From: Candidatus Cryptobacteroides aphodequi
Lineage (GTDB): Bacteria > Bacteroidota > Bacteroidia > Bacteroidales > UBA932
Assembly: GCA_018065265.1 (NCBI GenBank)
Contig: JAGHTP010000018.1
Coordinates: 1 to 41,806, forward strand
Direction of reading: 5' to 3'
DNA length: 41,806 nt
Shown here: positions 15,975 through 24,831 of the stretch, piece after piece
Layout of the letters: every line of letters starts with the position of its first letter
Position numbering within the stretch: position 1 is the first letter of the stretch
Translations under genes and position numbers: made by a program
The notes under the pieces: generated by a model
Seen by the model: only the letters and a program-made list of their open reading frames with translations
Database searches by the model: none
What the model was told of the DNA's origin: nothing

Positions 15975-17217
15975 CTTCTGATTTTCTCAACACATAAACC
16001 TTGTCGCCTTTGTGAAGCTGTTCTTCCGGCGAAATGATCGAGCACCTGACCCCCTTCGGGGCCTCGGGCACGGTTTTCAGATCCACTCTTATGTCGTCCG
16101 CGACAAGTTCGACGACACCGGTCGTGGCACCCATAATCACCAGGCGGTCCCCCGTGACGAGGCCGGTTGTCTCAAGCGAAATCTCTGCCACGTTTATGTT
16201 AGAGAACCAGTGGTTCACCTTTCCGACATACACTTTGGTAAGAGTGGCGTCGCTTCCGTAAACCTTGCTCCACTCTCCGAGTCGCGCACCCTGATAGTAC
16301 CCGTCCCAGAATCCGCGGTTGAAGACCTCTGCAAGACGCTCCTTCAGGACCGCCGAAAGTTCAGGAGTGTACGTTCCGTCGCACACGGCATCAGCCGCGG
16401 CGCGGTAGCACTGGGCGGTGCGCTTCACATATTCAGCGCTGCGGGCGCGGCCCTCTATCTTGAACACCTTTACGCCGGCCTGGATGATCTTATCCATAAA
16501 CTCTATGGTACAGAGGTCCTTGGGCGACATTATGTATTTGTTGTCTATTTCAAGTTGTCTGCCGTTCTGCAGGTCGGTGACCTCGTAGCCGCGGCGGCAC
16601 ACCTGGAAGCAGGAGCCGCGGTTGGCCGACGATCCGAACTCGTGAAGGCTGAGGTAGCATTTTCCGCTGATTGCCATGCACAAGGCTCCGTGGGCGAACA
16701 TCTCTATGCGCACAAGTTCCCCCGACGGGCCGGTTATATGTTCACGCTCTATGGTGTCGGCGATGGCGCGGACCTGATGCAGATTGAGCTCGCGGGCAAG
16801 AACCACCACGTCGGCGAACTGAGCGTAGAAGCGCAGGGCCTCGGCGTTCGAAATCGAGAGCTGGGTGGAGATGTGCACCTCGAGCCCGATGCGGCGGCAG
16901 TACATTATGGCGGCCATGTCCGACGCGATGATGGCATCCACCCCGGCGGCCTTTGCGGCATCGAGGGCGACGTGCGCGTCTTCTATGTCCTCGGGATAAA
17001 GGCAGATATTGAGGGTAAGGTACGATTTCACCCCGGCCTCGCGGCAGATGCGTGTAACCTCGGCCAGGTCTTCCGGAGCGAAGTTGTTGGCGGAGTGGCT
17101 GCGCATATTAAGCCGCCCCACCCCGAAGTAAACCGAGTCGGCCCCGCCCTGAATCGCGGCCCTCAGAGCCTCGAAATTGCCCGCGGGGGCCATTATTTCC
17201 AATTCCTTGCGATCCAT
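15964..17217 (-). CDS. U32 family tRNA hydroxylation protein (TrhP-like)
   Basis: This 417-residue protein belongs to the U32 'peptidase' family, now known to include the tRNA 5-hydroxyuridine-forming proteins TrhP/YegQ and the 23S rRNA protein RlhA. It begins LEIMAPAGNFEALRAAIQGG and carries the signature EMFAHGALCMAISGKCYLS. Cysteines 180, 187, 203 and 236 are placed as expected for an iron-sulfur cluster, with SPKDLC at 231-236. Its length is close to YegQ (about 450) rather than the larger RlhA. It probably uses prephenate-dependent chemistry on tRNA U34. It lies 3 bp after the polyprenyl synthase gene. Confidence 0.85.
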   Translation of the reverse strand: MDRKELEIMAPAGNFEALRAAIQGGADSVYFGVGRLNMRSHSANNFAPEDLAEVTRICREAGVKSYLTLNICLYPEDIEDAHVALDAAKAAGVDAIIASDMAAIMYCRRIGLEVHISTQLSISNAEALRFYAQFADVVVLARELNLHQVRAIADTIEREHITGPSGELVRIEMFAHGALCMAISGKCYLSLHEFGSSANRGSCFQVCRRGYEVTDLQNGRQLEIDNKYIMSPKDLCTIEFMDKIIQAGVKVFKIEGRARSAEYVKRTAQCYRAAADAVCDGTYTPELSAVLKERLAEVFNRGFWDGYYQGARLGEWSKVYGSDATLTKVYVGKVNHWFSNINVAEISLETTGLVTGDRLVIMGATTGVVELVADDIRVDLKTVPEAPKGVRCSIISPEEQLHKGDKVYVLRKSEDVS

Positions 17218-17220
17218 CTT

Positions 17221-18210
17221 CTATTTCACCCTTCCTACGAGAGAATCCGCGAAACGCTCAAGCGCGCCGAGGCAGGCTTCATCGAGCCCCGAACCTTCGA
17301 GGGCGGCAAGAGCACGTGCGGAATAACGTCTGATTTCATCGAGTGCGGCCTGCGGCACGCCGAGTTCATCGTAGATTGCGCGAACCGCATTTATCTTCGC
17401 AGACTTTTGAGCGGGATCATCAGCTTCCGATTCCAGCGCAGCCGCGAGGACGGCTTCGGTCTGCGTACCGGCGGCCCTCTTCTGGGCTTCGGTAGTCAGC
17501 CAGCACTTCTTATTGTTCACTATATCGCCGCCGATGGGCTTTCCGAACACCTTTTCATCGCCGTAGGCGTCGAGGTAGTCGTCGGCTATCTGGAAGGCTA
17601 TGCCCAGTTCGAGACCGTAGTTGTAAAGTGCGTCCTTCGCTGCGGCCGGAGCACCGGCAAGCACGGCTCCCATCTTCGCGGAAGCCGCCAGAAGGACGGC
17701 GGTCTTGAGGGTTATCATCCTTATGTAATCCTCCATAGGCACGCTGGCAAGCGATTCGAAATCCATATCGTACTGCTGGCCCTCGCACACCTCGGCGGCC
17801 GTTTTCGAGAACAGTTCCATAGCCTCGCCGGCAACCGCGGCAGGAGCCTTGGCCATACGTTTGTATGCATCGATGAGCATCACGTCACCCGAGAGAATGG
17901 CAGTGTCGCCATTCCACTTCTTCCATACCGTGGGGCAGCCGCGGCGCAGGGGCGAGCGGTCCATGATGTCGTCGTGGATGAGGGTGAAGGTGTGGAACAC
18001 CTCGAGGGCCGCTGCGGGCTGGAGCACCTCTTCGGGCTCGTCGTCACGGAACAGGTGCCAGGCGGTAAGGCAGAGGGCGGGACGAAGGCGTTTGCCTCCT
18101 ATCGAAATCATATAGCGCAGAGGGTCGTAGAGGCCCGCGGGCTCTGACTCGAAAGCTATGTTTTCGAAAAGGGATGCTACAGATTCCCTGATTTTTTGAT
18201 CGCTTGTCAT
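17221..18210 (-). CDS. Polyprenyl (farnesyl/geranylgeranyl-type) diphosphate synthase
   Basis: This 329-residue isoprenyl diphosphate synthase has both aspartate-rich motifs: DDIMD (80-84) followed by RSPLRRG, and DDYLD (210-214) in FQIADDYLDAYGD, plus GGKRLRPAL near residue 38. It condenses isopentenyl diphosphate with allylic diphosphates in the cytosol. The short-chain or long-chain product is not certain. I start at ATG 18210, because an upstream extension to 18384 would cross the promoter and overlap rsgA on the other strand. A -7 element TAAATTTG (18224-18217) lies six bases upstream. It is the first gene of the seven-gene operon ending with the EamA permease. Confidence 0.9.
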   Translation of the reverse strand: MTSDQKIRESVASLFENIAFESEPAGLYDPLRYMISIGGKRLRPALCLTAWHLFRDDEPEEVLQPAAALEVFHTFTLIHDDIMDRSPLRRGCPTVWKKWNGDTAILSGDVMLIDAYKRMAKAPAAVAGEAMELFSKTAAEVCEGQQYDMDFESLASVPMEDYIRMITLKTAVLLAASAKMGAVLAGAPAAAKDALYNYGLELGIAFQIADDYLDAYGDEKVFGKPIGGDIVNNKKCWLTTEAQKRAAGTQTEAVLAAALESEADDPAQKSAKINAVRAIYDELGVPQAALDEIRRYSARALAALEGSGLDEACLGALERFADSLVGRVK

Positions 18211-18216
18211 AGTACG

Positions 18217-18236
18217 CAAATTTAATGTTATTTTTG
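18217..18236. promoter_or_regulatory. Interlocked divergent promoter elements
   Basis: CAAATTTA (18217-18224; TAAATTTG on the minus strand) and TATTTTTG (18229-18236, plus strand) both match TAnnTTTG and are only 4 bases apart. The start codons are at 18210 (minus) and 18242 (plus), each 5-6 bases away. A TTTC 19 bases upstream serves as possible -33 for the minus gene (18248-18245 region) and CTTG at 18203-18206 (22-base spacer) for the plus gene. Each -33 region would lie at or beyond the other gene's start codon. Confidence 0.7.
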
Positions 18237-18241
18237 CACTT

Positions 18242-19189
18242 GTGAAACAAGGTACGGCAACAGTGGTCAAAAACGCAGGGAGCCATTTCCTGCTTAGCGA
18301 ACTGCCGGCTTGGGATCTTTTCCCGGCCGTTCTGAAAGGCCGTATCAGGCTGTCCGCCTCGGGTTCGACAAACCCCGTGGCCATAGGCGACCGGGTGAGC
18401 TACGAGTGGGCCGAAGGCGAACCCACGGCCACCATCACCGGCATCCTTGACCGCCGAAACCATCTCATCCGCCGCTCGAGCAACCTTTCACGCCAGTCGC
18501 ACGTCATTGCCGCGAACCTCGACCGCGCGCTGCTCGTAACATCGCTCTATTTCCCGCAGGCGAAGCTGCCCTTCCTCGACCGTCAGCTGGTGACCTGCGA
18601 GGTCTACGGCATCCCCGCCACGATAGTCCTCAACAAAACCGATCTCTACCGCAGCGAGGCGCCCGAACAGATAGCCGCATTCCGCGCCATCTACGAAGGT
18701 GCCGGATATCGGGTGATAGAGACCTCTGCCCGCACAGGCGAAGGCATAGAAGAACTCCGCGCACTTACCGCCGGAGAACTGGTGCTGCTGAGCGGAGAGT
18801 CCGGAGTCGGGAAATCGTCGCTCGTACACGCCCTCGACCCGTCGCTCAACCCACGTACCGGACAGATCAGCCTCACGCATCTCGAGGGCCGTCACACCAC
18901 CTCGCTCTACGAGATGTATCCCGCCGACCTGGGCGGTGGCCGCCGCTGCTACATAATCGATTCGCCGGGCCTGCGCGGCTTCGGGCTTGTCGGACTCGAA
19001 CGGGAGGAAATCTACAAATACTTCCCCGAGATGCTGCGCGCTTCGGAGCACTGCCGCTTCGCGCCCTGCACCCATACGCACGAGCCCGAATGCGGGGTGA
19101 AAGCCGCTCTCGAAGAGGGTTCCATAAGCCCCGAGCGCTACTCCTCGTACCTCGGGATGCTTGAAGAAGATACGAAATTCCGCCAGTGA
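18242..19189 (+). CDS. rsgA: Ribosome small-subunit GTPase RsgA
   Basis: This 315-residue circularly permuted GTPase acts in late 30S subunit maturation. An N-terminal OB-fold (about 1-75) is followed by G4 NKTD (131-134) ahead of G1 GESGVGKSS (185-193) and G3 DSPGLRGFG (240-248), the permuted order that defines the family. The C-terminal zinc site is Cys271, Cys276, His278 and Cys284 in CRFAPCTHTHEPEC. The start is GTG at 18242, five bases after a -7 element, so the message is nearly leaderless. Its TGA overlaps the MATE gene's ATG by one base. Confidence 0.96.
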   Translation: MKQGTATVVKNAGSHFLLSELPAWDLFPAVLKGRIRLSASGSTNPVAIGDRVSYEWAEGEPTATITGILDRRNHLIRRSSNLSRQSHVIAANLDRALLVTSLYFPQAKLPFLDRQLVTCEVYGIPATIVLNKTDLYRSEAPEQIAAFRAIYEGAGYRVIETSARTGEGIEELRALTAGELVLLSGESGVGKSSLVHALDPSLNPRTGQISLTHLEGRHTTSLYEMYPADLGGGRRCYIIDSPGLRGFGLVGLEREEIYKYFPEMLRASEHCRFAPCTHTHEPECGVKAALEEGSISPERYSSYLGMLEEDTKFRQ

Positions 19190-20553
19190 TGGACAAGAAC
19201 CTGAACCGCGAAATACTCCGCCTGTCAGTTCCCAGCATACTTGCAAATCTGACCGTCCCGCTCGTCGGAATGGTCGATACCGCCGTCGCCGGACATCTGC
19301 AGGGAGGCGAGGCAGCCGCGATGATCGGTGCCATATCGGTGGGAGCGATGATATTCAATCTGCTCTACTGGAACTTCGCGTTCCTGCGCACCGGTACCGG
19401 AGGTCTTACGGCACAGGCGTTCGGACGCGGCGACATGCACGACTGCGCGGCCATTTTCTGGAGGGCCGTATGCGTCGCTGCAGCCTGCTCGGTCTTCGTT
19501 CTTGTGCTGCAATGGCCTTTATGCAAGCTGGTGATGCTCGCCACCGACGCCTCGGCGAAGGTCGAGCAACTGGCCTGCCAGTACTTCTTCATACGCATCT
19601 GGGCCGCTCCGGCCACCATCTCGCTTATGGCCTTCAGCGGCTGGTTCGTGGGTATGCAGGACTCCGTCAGTTCGATGTGGAAGGACCTCGTCGTGAACGC
19701 CGTGAACATCGCGGCAAGCATAATACTGGCTCTCGGAATCGGGAACTGGCCCGGCCTCGGCTTCGCGGGAGTCGCGCTGGGCACCGTCATCGCCCAGTAC
19801 GCCGGACTGCTGTACTGCATACTGGTATGCGTGTTCAAATACCGCATCAAGGTGTTCGCCCACTTCGAAATGCGGGAACTGCGCAGTACCCTTTCGCGCA
19901 GCGCGCTCAGGCCCTTCCTCAAGATGAACGCAAACCTGTTCGGCAGGTCAGTGTTCTTTACCGGCATCTACATAGGTTACACGATGATTGCGGCCCGCTA
20001 TGGCGACACCGCCCTTGCCTGCTCGGCGATAATGATGCAGATCCTGCTCATCTTCTCCTACTTCACTGACGGCTTCGCCTACGCTGGCGAGGCTCTCACA
20101 GGCCGGTTCATAGGCGCGAAGGACGAACTGATGCTGCGCCGCACGGTCAAATACGTCTTCATCTGGAGTATGAGCATCGCAGTCGTGTTCATAGGCATAT
20201 ACCAGCTGAGCGGCACGCCTCTTCTGAGGCTGCTCACTTCCGATGACGGGGTTGTAGAAGCCTGCAGGGCCTATCTTCCCTGGCTGTTGCTTATGCCCCC
20301 TGTCGGCTGCGCCGCCTTCACCTGGGACGGCATCTACCTTGGCGCAACACGCTCGCGAGCTCTTTTCGGCTCGATGGCAGGAGCGTTCGTCTCGTTCATC
20401 GGGCTTTGGTTCGCTCTGCGGCTCATCCTTCAGCCGGGGAGCGTCGCGGCTATGCACTGCCTGCTTGCCGCCTACTTCGCACACCTGCTTTTCAGGACAG
20501 TATACCTGAGCCTGCACTACCGGCGCGAGGTCGTCATTCCGGTGGAAAAATAG
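19189..20553 (+). CDS. MATE family efflux transporter (DinF-like)
   Basis: This 454-residue, twelve-helix inner-membrane protein has the MATE N-terminal pattern (REILRLSVPSILANLTVPLVGMVDTAVAGHLQG, residues about 7-40) and FLRTGTGGLTAQAFGRGD. The sequence resembles the DinF subgroup, which exports drugs or metabolites using H+ or Na+. I choose ATG 19189 (overlapping the rsgA stop as TGATG) over an in-frame GTG at 19186. Its stop is immediately followed by the promoter element of the RNase R gene. Confidence 0.9.
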   Translation: MDKNLNREILRLSVPSILANLTVPLVGMVDTAVAGHLQGGEAAAMIGAISVGAMIFNLLYWNFAFLRTGTGGLTAQAFGRGDMHDCAAIFWRAVCVAAACSVFVLVLQWPLCKLVMLATDASAKVEQLACQYFFIRIWAAPATISLMAFSGWFVGMQDSVSSMWKDLVVNAVNIAASIILALGIGNWPGLGFAGVALGTVIAQYAGLLYCILVCVFKYRIKVFAHFEMRELRSTLSRSALRPFLKMNANLFGRSVFFTGIYIGYTMIAARYGDTALACSAIMMQILLIFSYFTDGFAYAGEALTGRFIGAKDELMLRRTVKYVFIWSMSIAVVFIGIYQLSGTPLLRLLTSDDGVVEACRAYLPWLLLMPPVGCAAFTWDGIYLGATRSRALFGSMAGAFVSFIGLWFALRLILQPGSVAAMHCLLAAYFAHLLFRTVYLSLHYRREVVIPVEK

Positions 20554-20561
20554 TATATTTG
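20554..20561 (+). promoter_or_regulatory. -7 element of the RNase R gene
   Basis: TATATTTG begins at the base after the MATE stop codon and lies 55 bases upstream of the RNase R ATG at 20617. The GC-rich leader between them contains short self-complementary words (for example CCCGG near 20576 and CCCGGG near 20592). The -33 element is unclear. Confidence 0.5.
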
Positions 20562-20616
20562 CAGCTGCAGGCTGCCCGGCAGGCGAAGATTCCCGGGCTC
20601 CCTTGCCAGAATTATT

Positions 20617-22656
20617 ATGAAGAAGAGAAGAGGTTCGAAGATACAGCCCGCCAAGCGCAAGCACAGGGCTGGGCGCAAGATATTTCCGCAGTTCGTAGGC
20701 GTTGCCCAGATGGGGCGCGACGGATTCATTTTCGTACGCGTCGAGGGCGAGGACGAAGACATATTCGTTCCCGGTTCTCGCACACGCGGAGCACTGAACG
20801 GCGACACGGTCCGCGTTGCCGTCACCAAAGAGTCGACCGACTCGCGCGGACGCAAGGGTGCCGAGCACGCACAAAGGCGCGAGGGGCAGATAGTGGAGAT
20901 AGTCGAGCGCACGAAAAAGCCCTTCGTGGGCATCTTCCACACCGTGGGAGCCCAGGCCTGGGTGCTGATGCAGAGCCGCAATATGCCTTACGACATCGAG
21001 GTGGATGCCGAAGATGCGGCAAAGCTCGGGGCCGCGCGCGGGATGAAGGTGGCCGTCGTGGTGGACAAATGGGACCGAGGCGACAACGCCCCCATCGGGC
21101 ATCTGGTCGACGTGTTGGGAATGCCGGGAGAGAACGACACCGAAATGCACGCCATCCTCTCCGAATTCGGCCTTCCGTACAGATTCGAGAGCGAAGTCGA
21201 AAAGGCCGCGCAGAAGCTTGTCAGGCCCATTTCGCCAAAAGACATACACGACAGGAAAGATTTCCGTCAGACCCTCACCTTCACCATCGACCCCGCCGAT
21301 GCGAAGGATTTCGATGACGCCATTTCGTTCAAGCCGCTCGAGAACGGCAACTTCGAAGTGGGTGTGCACATAGCCGACGTCTCGTTCTATGTGCAGGAAG
21401 GCTCTCCGGTCGATGCCGAGGCGCGCGAACGAGGCACTTCGGTCTATCTTGTGGACAGAACGGTGCCTATGCTTCCCGAAGCGCTGTGCAATTCGCTCTG
21501 CTCGCTCCGCCCGGGCGAGGACAAACTCTGCTTCAGCGCCGTGTTCGAAATGACCGCCGACGCAAAGGTGCGCAAGACCTGGATGGGCCGCACGGTCATC
21601 AGGTCCGACGCCAGGCTCGACTATGAGCAGGCGCAGGAGATAATCGAGCGTGCGAAGACTGCCGAGAAATTCGGAGAAGAATTCAAGCCGGAGAACGACC
21701 TGGAAGGGTCCATCGCCGCTCTCAACAAGATGGCGGCAATTCTCAAGGCGCGCCGTTTCAAGGCCGGGGCGATCGATTTCGACCGTCCGGAGATGAAGGT
21801 CGAGTGCGACGAAACCGGCAAGCCGTTGAACATATACCAGAGAGTCTCGAAGGAAGCCAACTGGCTCATCGAAGAGTTCATGCTTCTTGCCAACCGCAGC
21901 GTGGCAACCTTTGTCAGTGGCAAGGGAAAGACCTTTGTCTACCGCGTGCACGACAATCCCGACGAAGCCAAACTCCAGACCCTGCGCAGTTTCGCAAAGG
22001 GTTTCGGTTACAAGATGGGCGAGAACCTCGAAGGCAAGGCGGCGGCGAAGGAACTGGGCAAACTCCTCACTGATTCGAAAGGCAAGGCCGAAAACGCAGC
22101 CTTCACCGACATTGCCCTGCGGGCGATGGCAAAGGCCAAATACAGCACGGACAACATAGGCCACTACGGCCTGGCATTCGCCGATTACACGCACTTCACC
22201 TCACCTATACGCCGTTATCCCGACCTTATGGTGCATCGCCTACTGGCCTCGTACCTGGGCGGAGGCAAGAGTGCCGACAAGGACTTTTTCGAAGAGGAGT
22301 GCAAGCACGCTTCGCAGCGCGAGGCCATCGCGGCTGACGCCGAGCGCACCTCGGTCAAGTACAAGCTCGTGGAATATATGCAGGAGCACATCGGCGAAAC
22401 CTACACCGGACACGTCTCCGGTATCACGGAATGGGGAATGTACGTGGAGGTGGAGCCCACCCATATCGAAGGAATGATTCCGCTCCGCGAGATACGCAGC
22501 GACTGGTACGAATTCGAAGAGGCGCGCTACCGCCTGCGCGGTCGCCGCACGCACAAGATATTCATGCTAGGCGACGAAGTCCGCATTCGCGTTGCCTCCG
22601 CAAACCTGGAACAGCGTCTGCTCGACTTCGAACTCCTCGAAGACCCCACCGCCTGA
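20617..22656 (+). CDS. rnr: Ribonuclease R
   Basis: This 679-residue 3'-to-5' exoribonuclease of the RNB family has a basic N-terminus (MKKRRGSKIQPAKRKHRAGR), cold-shock/OB domains (about 25-170), the RNB catalytic domain with TIDPADAKDFDDA (Asp225, Asp228, Asp233 and Asp234 as candidate metal ligands) and a C-terminal S1 domain (about 590-670, YTGHVSGITEWGMYVEVEPT). It degrades structured RNA. It is slightly shorter than Escherichia coli RNase R and lacks the long Lys-rich tail. It ends 8 bp before the 51-bp repeat array. Confidence 0.93.
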   Translation: MKKRRGSKIQPAKRKHRAGRKIFPQFVGVAQMGRDGFIFVRVEGEDEDIFVPGSRTRGALNGDTVRVAVTKESTDSRGRKGAEHAQRREGQIVEIVERTKKPFVGIFHTVGAQAWVLMQSRNMPYDIEVDAEDAAKLGAARGMKVAVVVDKWDRGDNAPIGHLVDVLGMPGENDTEMHAILSEFGLPYRFESEVEKAAQKLVRPISPKDIHDRKDFRQTLTFTIDPADAKDFDDAISFKPLENGNFEVGVHIADVSFYVQEGSPVDAEARERGTSVYLVDRTVPMLPEALCNSLCSLRPGEDKLCFSAVFEMTADAKVRKTWMGRTVIRSDARLDYEQAQEIIERAKTAEKFGEEFKPENDLEGSIAALNKMAAILKARRFKAGAIDFDRPEMKVECDETGKPLNIYQRVSKEANWLIEEFMLLANRSVATFVSGKGKTFVYRVHDNPDEAKLQTLRSFAKGFGYKMGENLEGKAAAKELGKLLTDSKGKAENAAFTDIALRAMAKAKYSTDNIGHYGLAFADYTHFTSPIRRYPDLMVHRLLASYLGGGKSADKDFFEEECKHASQREAIAADAERTSVKYKLVEYMQEHIGETYTGHVSGITEWGMYVEVEPTHIEGMIPLREIRSDWYEFEEARYRLRGRRTHKIFMLGDEVRIRVASANLEQRLLDFELLEDPTA

Positions 22657-22664
22657 CAAGACAG

Positions 22665-22876
22665 CGGGGGCGAAAACGCCACTTCTGCCCCCGGCAGCAA
22701 CCTTTTTCACTCCGGCGGGGGCAAAAACGCCACTTCTGCCCCCGGCAGCAGCCTTTCTCACTCCGGCGGGGGCGAAAACGCCACTTCTGCCCCCGAGAGC
22801 AACCTTTCTTACTCCGGCGGGGGCAAAAACGCCACTTCTGCCCCCGAGAGCAGCCTTTCTCACTCCGGCGGGGGCG
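22665..22876. repeat. Exact 51-bp tandem array at a convergent junction
   Basis: Four complete units plus a fragment start at 22665, 22716, 22767, 22818 and 22869, a constant 51-bp period. Each unit starts CGGGGGCRAAAACGCC and has a GCCCCCGG or GCCCCCGA arm 20 bases on, allowing either a 7-bp G/C stem or a short GGCG-AAAA-CGCC stem. Variants show a higher-order pattern: units 1 and 3 share GAAAAC and AACCTT, units 2 and 4 share AAAAAC and AGCCTT, while 1-2 and 3-4 share the CGGCAGC or CGAGAGC type, consistent with a 102-bp dimer being duplicated. The array fills the gap between rnr and the ABC-F gene and is stop-free in several frames. Confidence 0.93.
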
Positions 22877-22893
22877 CAAGAGGCGTGCGATTG

Positions 22894-24813
22894 TCAGCCG
22901 ATGTCAGTAAGCTCGAGCCAGCGCATCTCAAGGGTGTCCGTTTCGGCGATTATCTCCTGAATGCGCTCGCCGGAGCGACGCAGTTCTTCATAAGAGAGGG
23001 TCCCGGCGGACATCGCCGCTTCGAGACTACTTTTTTCGGTTTCCAGTTCCGGAAGCCGTTTTTCTATTCCCTCGAGCTCGCGCTGCTCCTTGAAACTCAA
23101 CTTTTTCTTCTTCGGCGCAGGGGCACTCTGGGCGGAAGGCACAGCTGTGGAAGCGCCTTTTGCAGAGGAGGCATGGGCACTCTGAACGGAATCGCCCTGG
23201 GCAGAGATCACGGATGCGGGAGGCCTCTGAACGGCGGACTTTAGCTGTGCGGCACGTTCGGCCGACTTCTGCTGCGCTTCGAGGTCCTTGATGAACGAGC
23301 GGTACTCACTGAAACTGCCGTTGAAGTCCTTCACGCCTCCGTCGCCTGTGAAAACCAGCAGATGGTCTGCAATGCGATCCATGAAATGGCGGTCGTGCGA
23401 GACGATTATCAGCGACCCGCCGAATTCCAGCAGGTATTCCTCGAGAATGTTCAGGGTGACGATGTCGAGGTCGTTCGTCGGTTCGTCCAGAATCAGCAGA
23501 TTCGGGTTCTGCATCAGGATGGACAGTAGATAAAGACGTCTTTTCTCGCCTCCCGAAAGCCGGGCGACGGGCATATTGAGCATCTCCCGCGGGAAGAGGA
23601 AACGGTTCAGCAGGCGGGTGTCGCCTATGACGTCGAGCACCGTGTCATCACCGTCGAAATCTATGCCTCTCTGCCGGTAGTAGCCTATCTTCAGCGATTC
23701 GCCGCGCTCAATGACGCCCTCGGTGGGAAGAATATCCCCGGTAAGAAAGTTCAGGAATGTGGTTTTGCCTATGCCGTTGCGCCCGACTATGCCCACCTTT
23801 TCGTAACGCTGGAACCTGTAGTCGAAATCCTTCAGCAGGCACCTCCCTTCGCGTACCGGCTCGCCGCCACCGGCCTGGCTTGATGTCCCGGAAGTGCCGG
23901 AAGGCAAACAATAACCCACGTGGTGGCAATCGATGATCTTGGTGCCCAGACGTGACGCTTCACCCGCTCCTTCCATATTGACCTGGCGCGACACATACAC
24001 CTGCGACGCCCTTTCGGACAGGGCATGGAAGGCATCTATCCTGTATTTGGCCTTGCCGCTGCGGGCGCAGGGAGTGGCGTGTATCCATTCGAGTTCGCGG
24101 CGCAGGAGATTGCGCACCTTGTCAGTCTGCGCGTTGTAGTTCGATATGCGCTCGTCGCGCTTTTCGAGATAGTTCTGATAATTGCCCCGGTAGGTATAGA
24201 CCGCTCCGTGGTCGAGTTCCATAACCGTGTTGCACACCCTGTCGAGGAAATAGCGGTCGTGGGTCACCATCAGAAGAGTACAGCGCTTGCGGCCGAGATA
24301 CGCTTCGAGATACTCGATCGCTTCTATGTCCAGATGGTTCGTCGGCTCGTCCATTATTAGGAACTCGGCATCAAGGGCGAGCATCTGGGTAAGGGCCACG
24401 CGCTTGATTTCGCCTCCCGACAGTTCGCCCATCTTGCGATCGAGGTCGTTCAGACGGAAATTCGAGGCCGTTTCGTTCATCCTCAGCACGAAACTGTCAC
24501 GAAGATGCGAGGGTTTGCCCTCGAAGAACTTCAGTGTCGAGGAAAGTATCTGGTCGCGTATGCTCAGCGCAGGGTCGAAGGGATATTCCTGGCTGAGGAA
24601 AGCTATGCTTATGTCCTTCAGGAAAAGGATGCGCCCTCCCGAGTCGGACCGGTCCTCGCCGGCCAGAATGCGCAGAAGGGTGCTCTTGCCTGTGCCGTTA
24701 GGTGCAACGAGGGCGATTTTGTCGCCCTCGTTGATATTGAATCCTATATTCTCGAACAGAACCTTGGTCCCGTACGATTTGGAGATATTGTCTATCTGCA
24801 GGAAACTCGGCAC
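22894..24813 (-). CDS. ABC-F ATPase, Uup-type
   Basis: This 639-residue soluble protein has two ABC domains in tandem: Walker A APNGTGKST (38-46), LSGGE (131-135) and DEPTNHLD (155-162); then GRNGIGKTT (344-352), LSGGE (419-423) and DEPTNDLD (443-450). The linker between the domains (about 210-285) is the ABC-F P-site tRNA interaction region. A C-terminal coiled-coil domain (about 569-639, KKKKLSFKEQREL...) is typical of Uup. A low-complexity Ser/Ala/Gln stretch (about 522-566) precedes it, and a Gly/Ser insertion lies at 304-317. Uup-like proteins act on ribosomes or DNA branch structures rather than in transport. It is the last gene of the long leftward run. Confidence 0.9.
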   Translation of the reverse strand: MPSFLQIDNISKSYGTKVLFENIGFNINEGDKIALVAPNGTGKSTLLRILAGEDRSDSGGRILFLKDISIAFLSQEYPFDPALSIRDQILSSTLKFFEGKPSHLRDSFVLRMNETASNFRLNDLDRKMGELSGGEIKRVALTQMLALDAEFLIMDEPTNHLDIEAIEYLEAYLGRKRCTLLMVTHDRYFLDRVCNTVMELDHGAVYTYRGNYQNYLEKRDERISNYNAQTDKVRNLLRRELEWIHATPCARSGKAKYRIDAFHALSERASQVYVSRQVNMEGAGEASRLGTKIIDCHHVGYCLPSGTSGTSSQAGGGEPVREGRCLLKDFDYRFQRYEKVGIVGRNGIGKTTFLNFLTGDILPTEGVIERGESLKIGYYRQRGIDFDGDDTVLDVIGDTRLLNRFLFPREMLNMPVARLSGGEKRRLYLLSILMQNPNLLILDEPTNDLDIVTLNILEEYLLEFGGSLIIVSHDRHFMDRIADHLLVFTGDGGVKDFNGSFSEYRSFIKDLEAQQKSAERAAQLKSAVQRPPASVISAQGDSVQSAHASSAKGASTAVPSAQSAPAPKKKKLSFKEQRELEGIEKRLPELETEKSSLEAAMSAGTLSYEELRRSGERIQEIIAETDTLEMRWLELTDIG

Positions 24814-24831
24814 AGCGATTCCGTTTCAGTT

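Noticed and set aside
16012..18147. A long open frame on the plus strand (711 codons) opposite the U32 and polyprenyl synthase genes
   Set aside because: It lies wholly antisense to two genes with clear family motifs, and its product shows no recognisable domain. It is a shadow caused by GC-rich codon use. The same holds for 4986-6719 (plus) and 19948-22194 (minus).
22665..22876. CRISPR array
   Set aside because: Units are contiguous and nearly identical throughout, with no unique spacers; there are no cas genes nearby. The array at 9084-9290 was rejected for the same reason.
22431..22960. Repeat-peptide open frames across the 51-bp array on both strands
   Set aside because: The array period is a multiple of three and contains no stop codons, so several frames stay open by construction. 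There is no start signal or conserved product.
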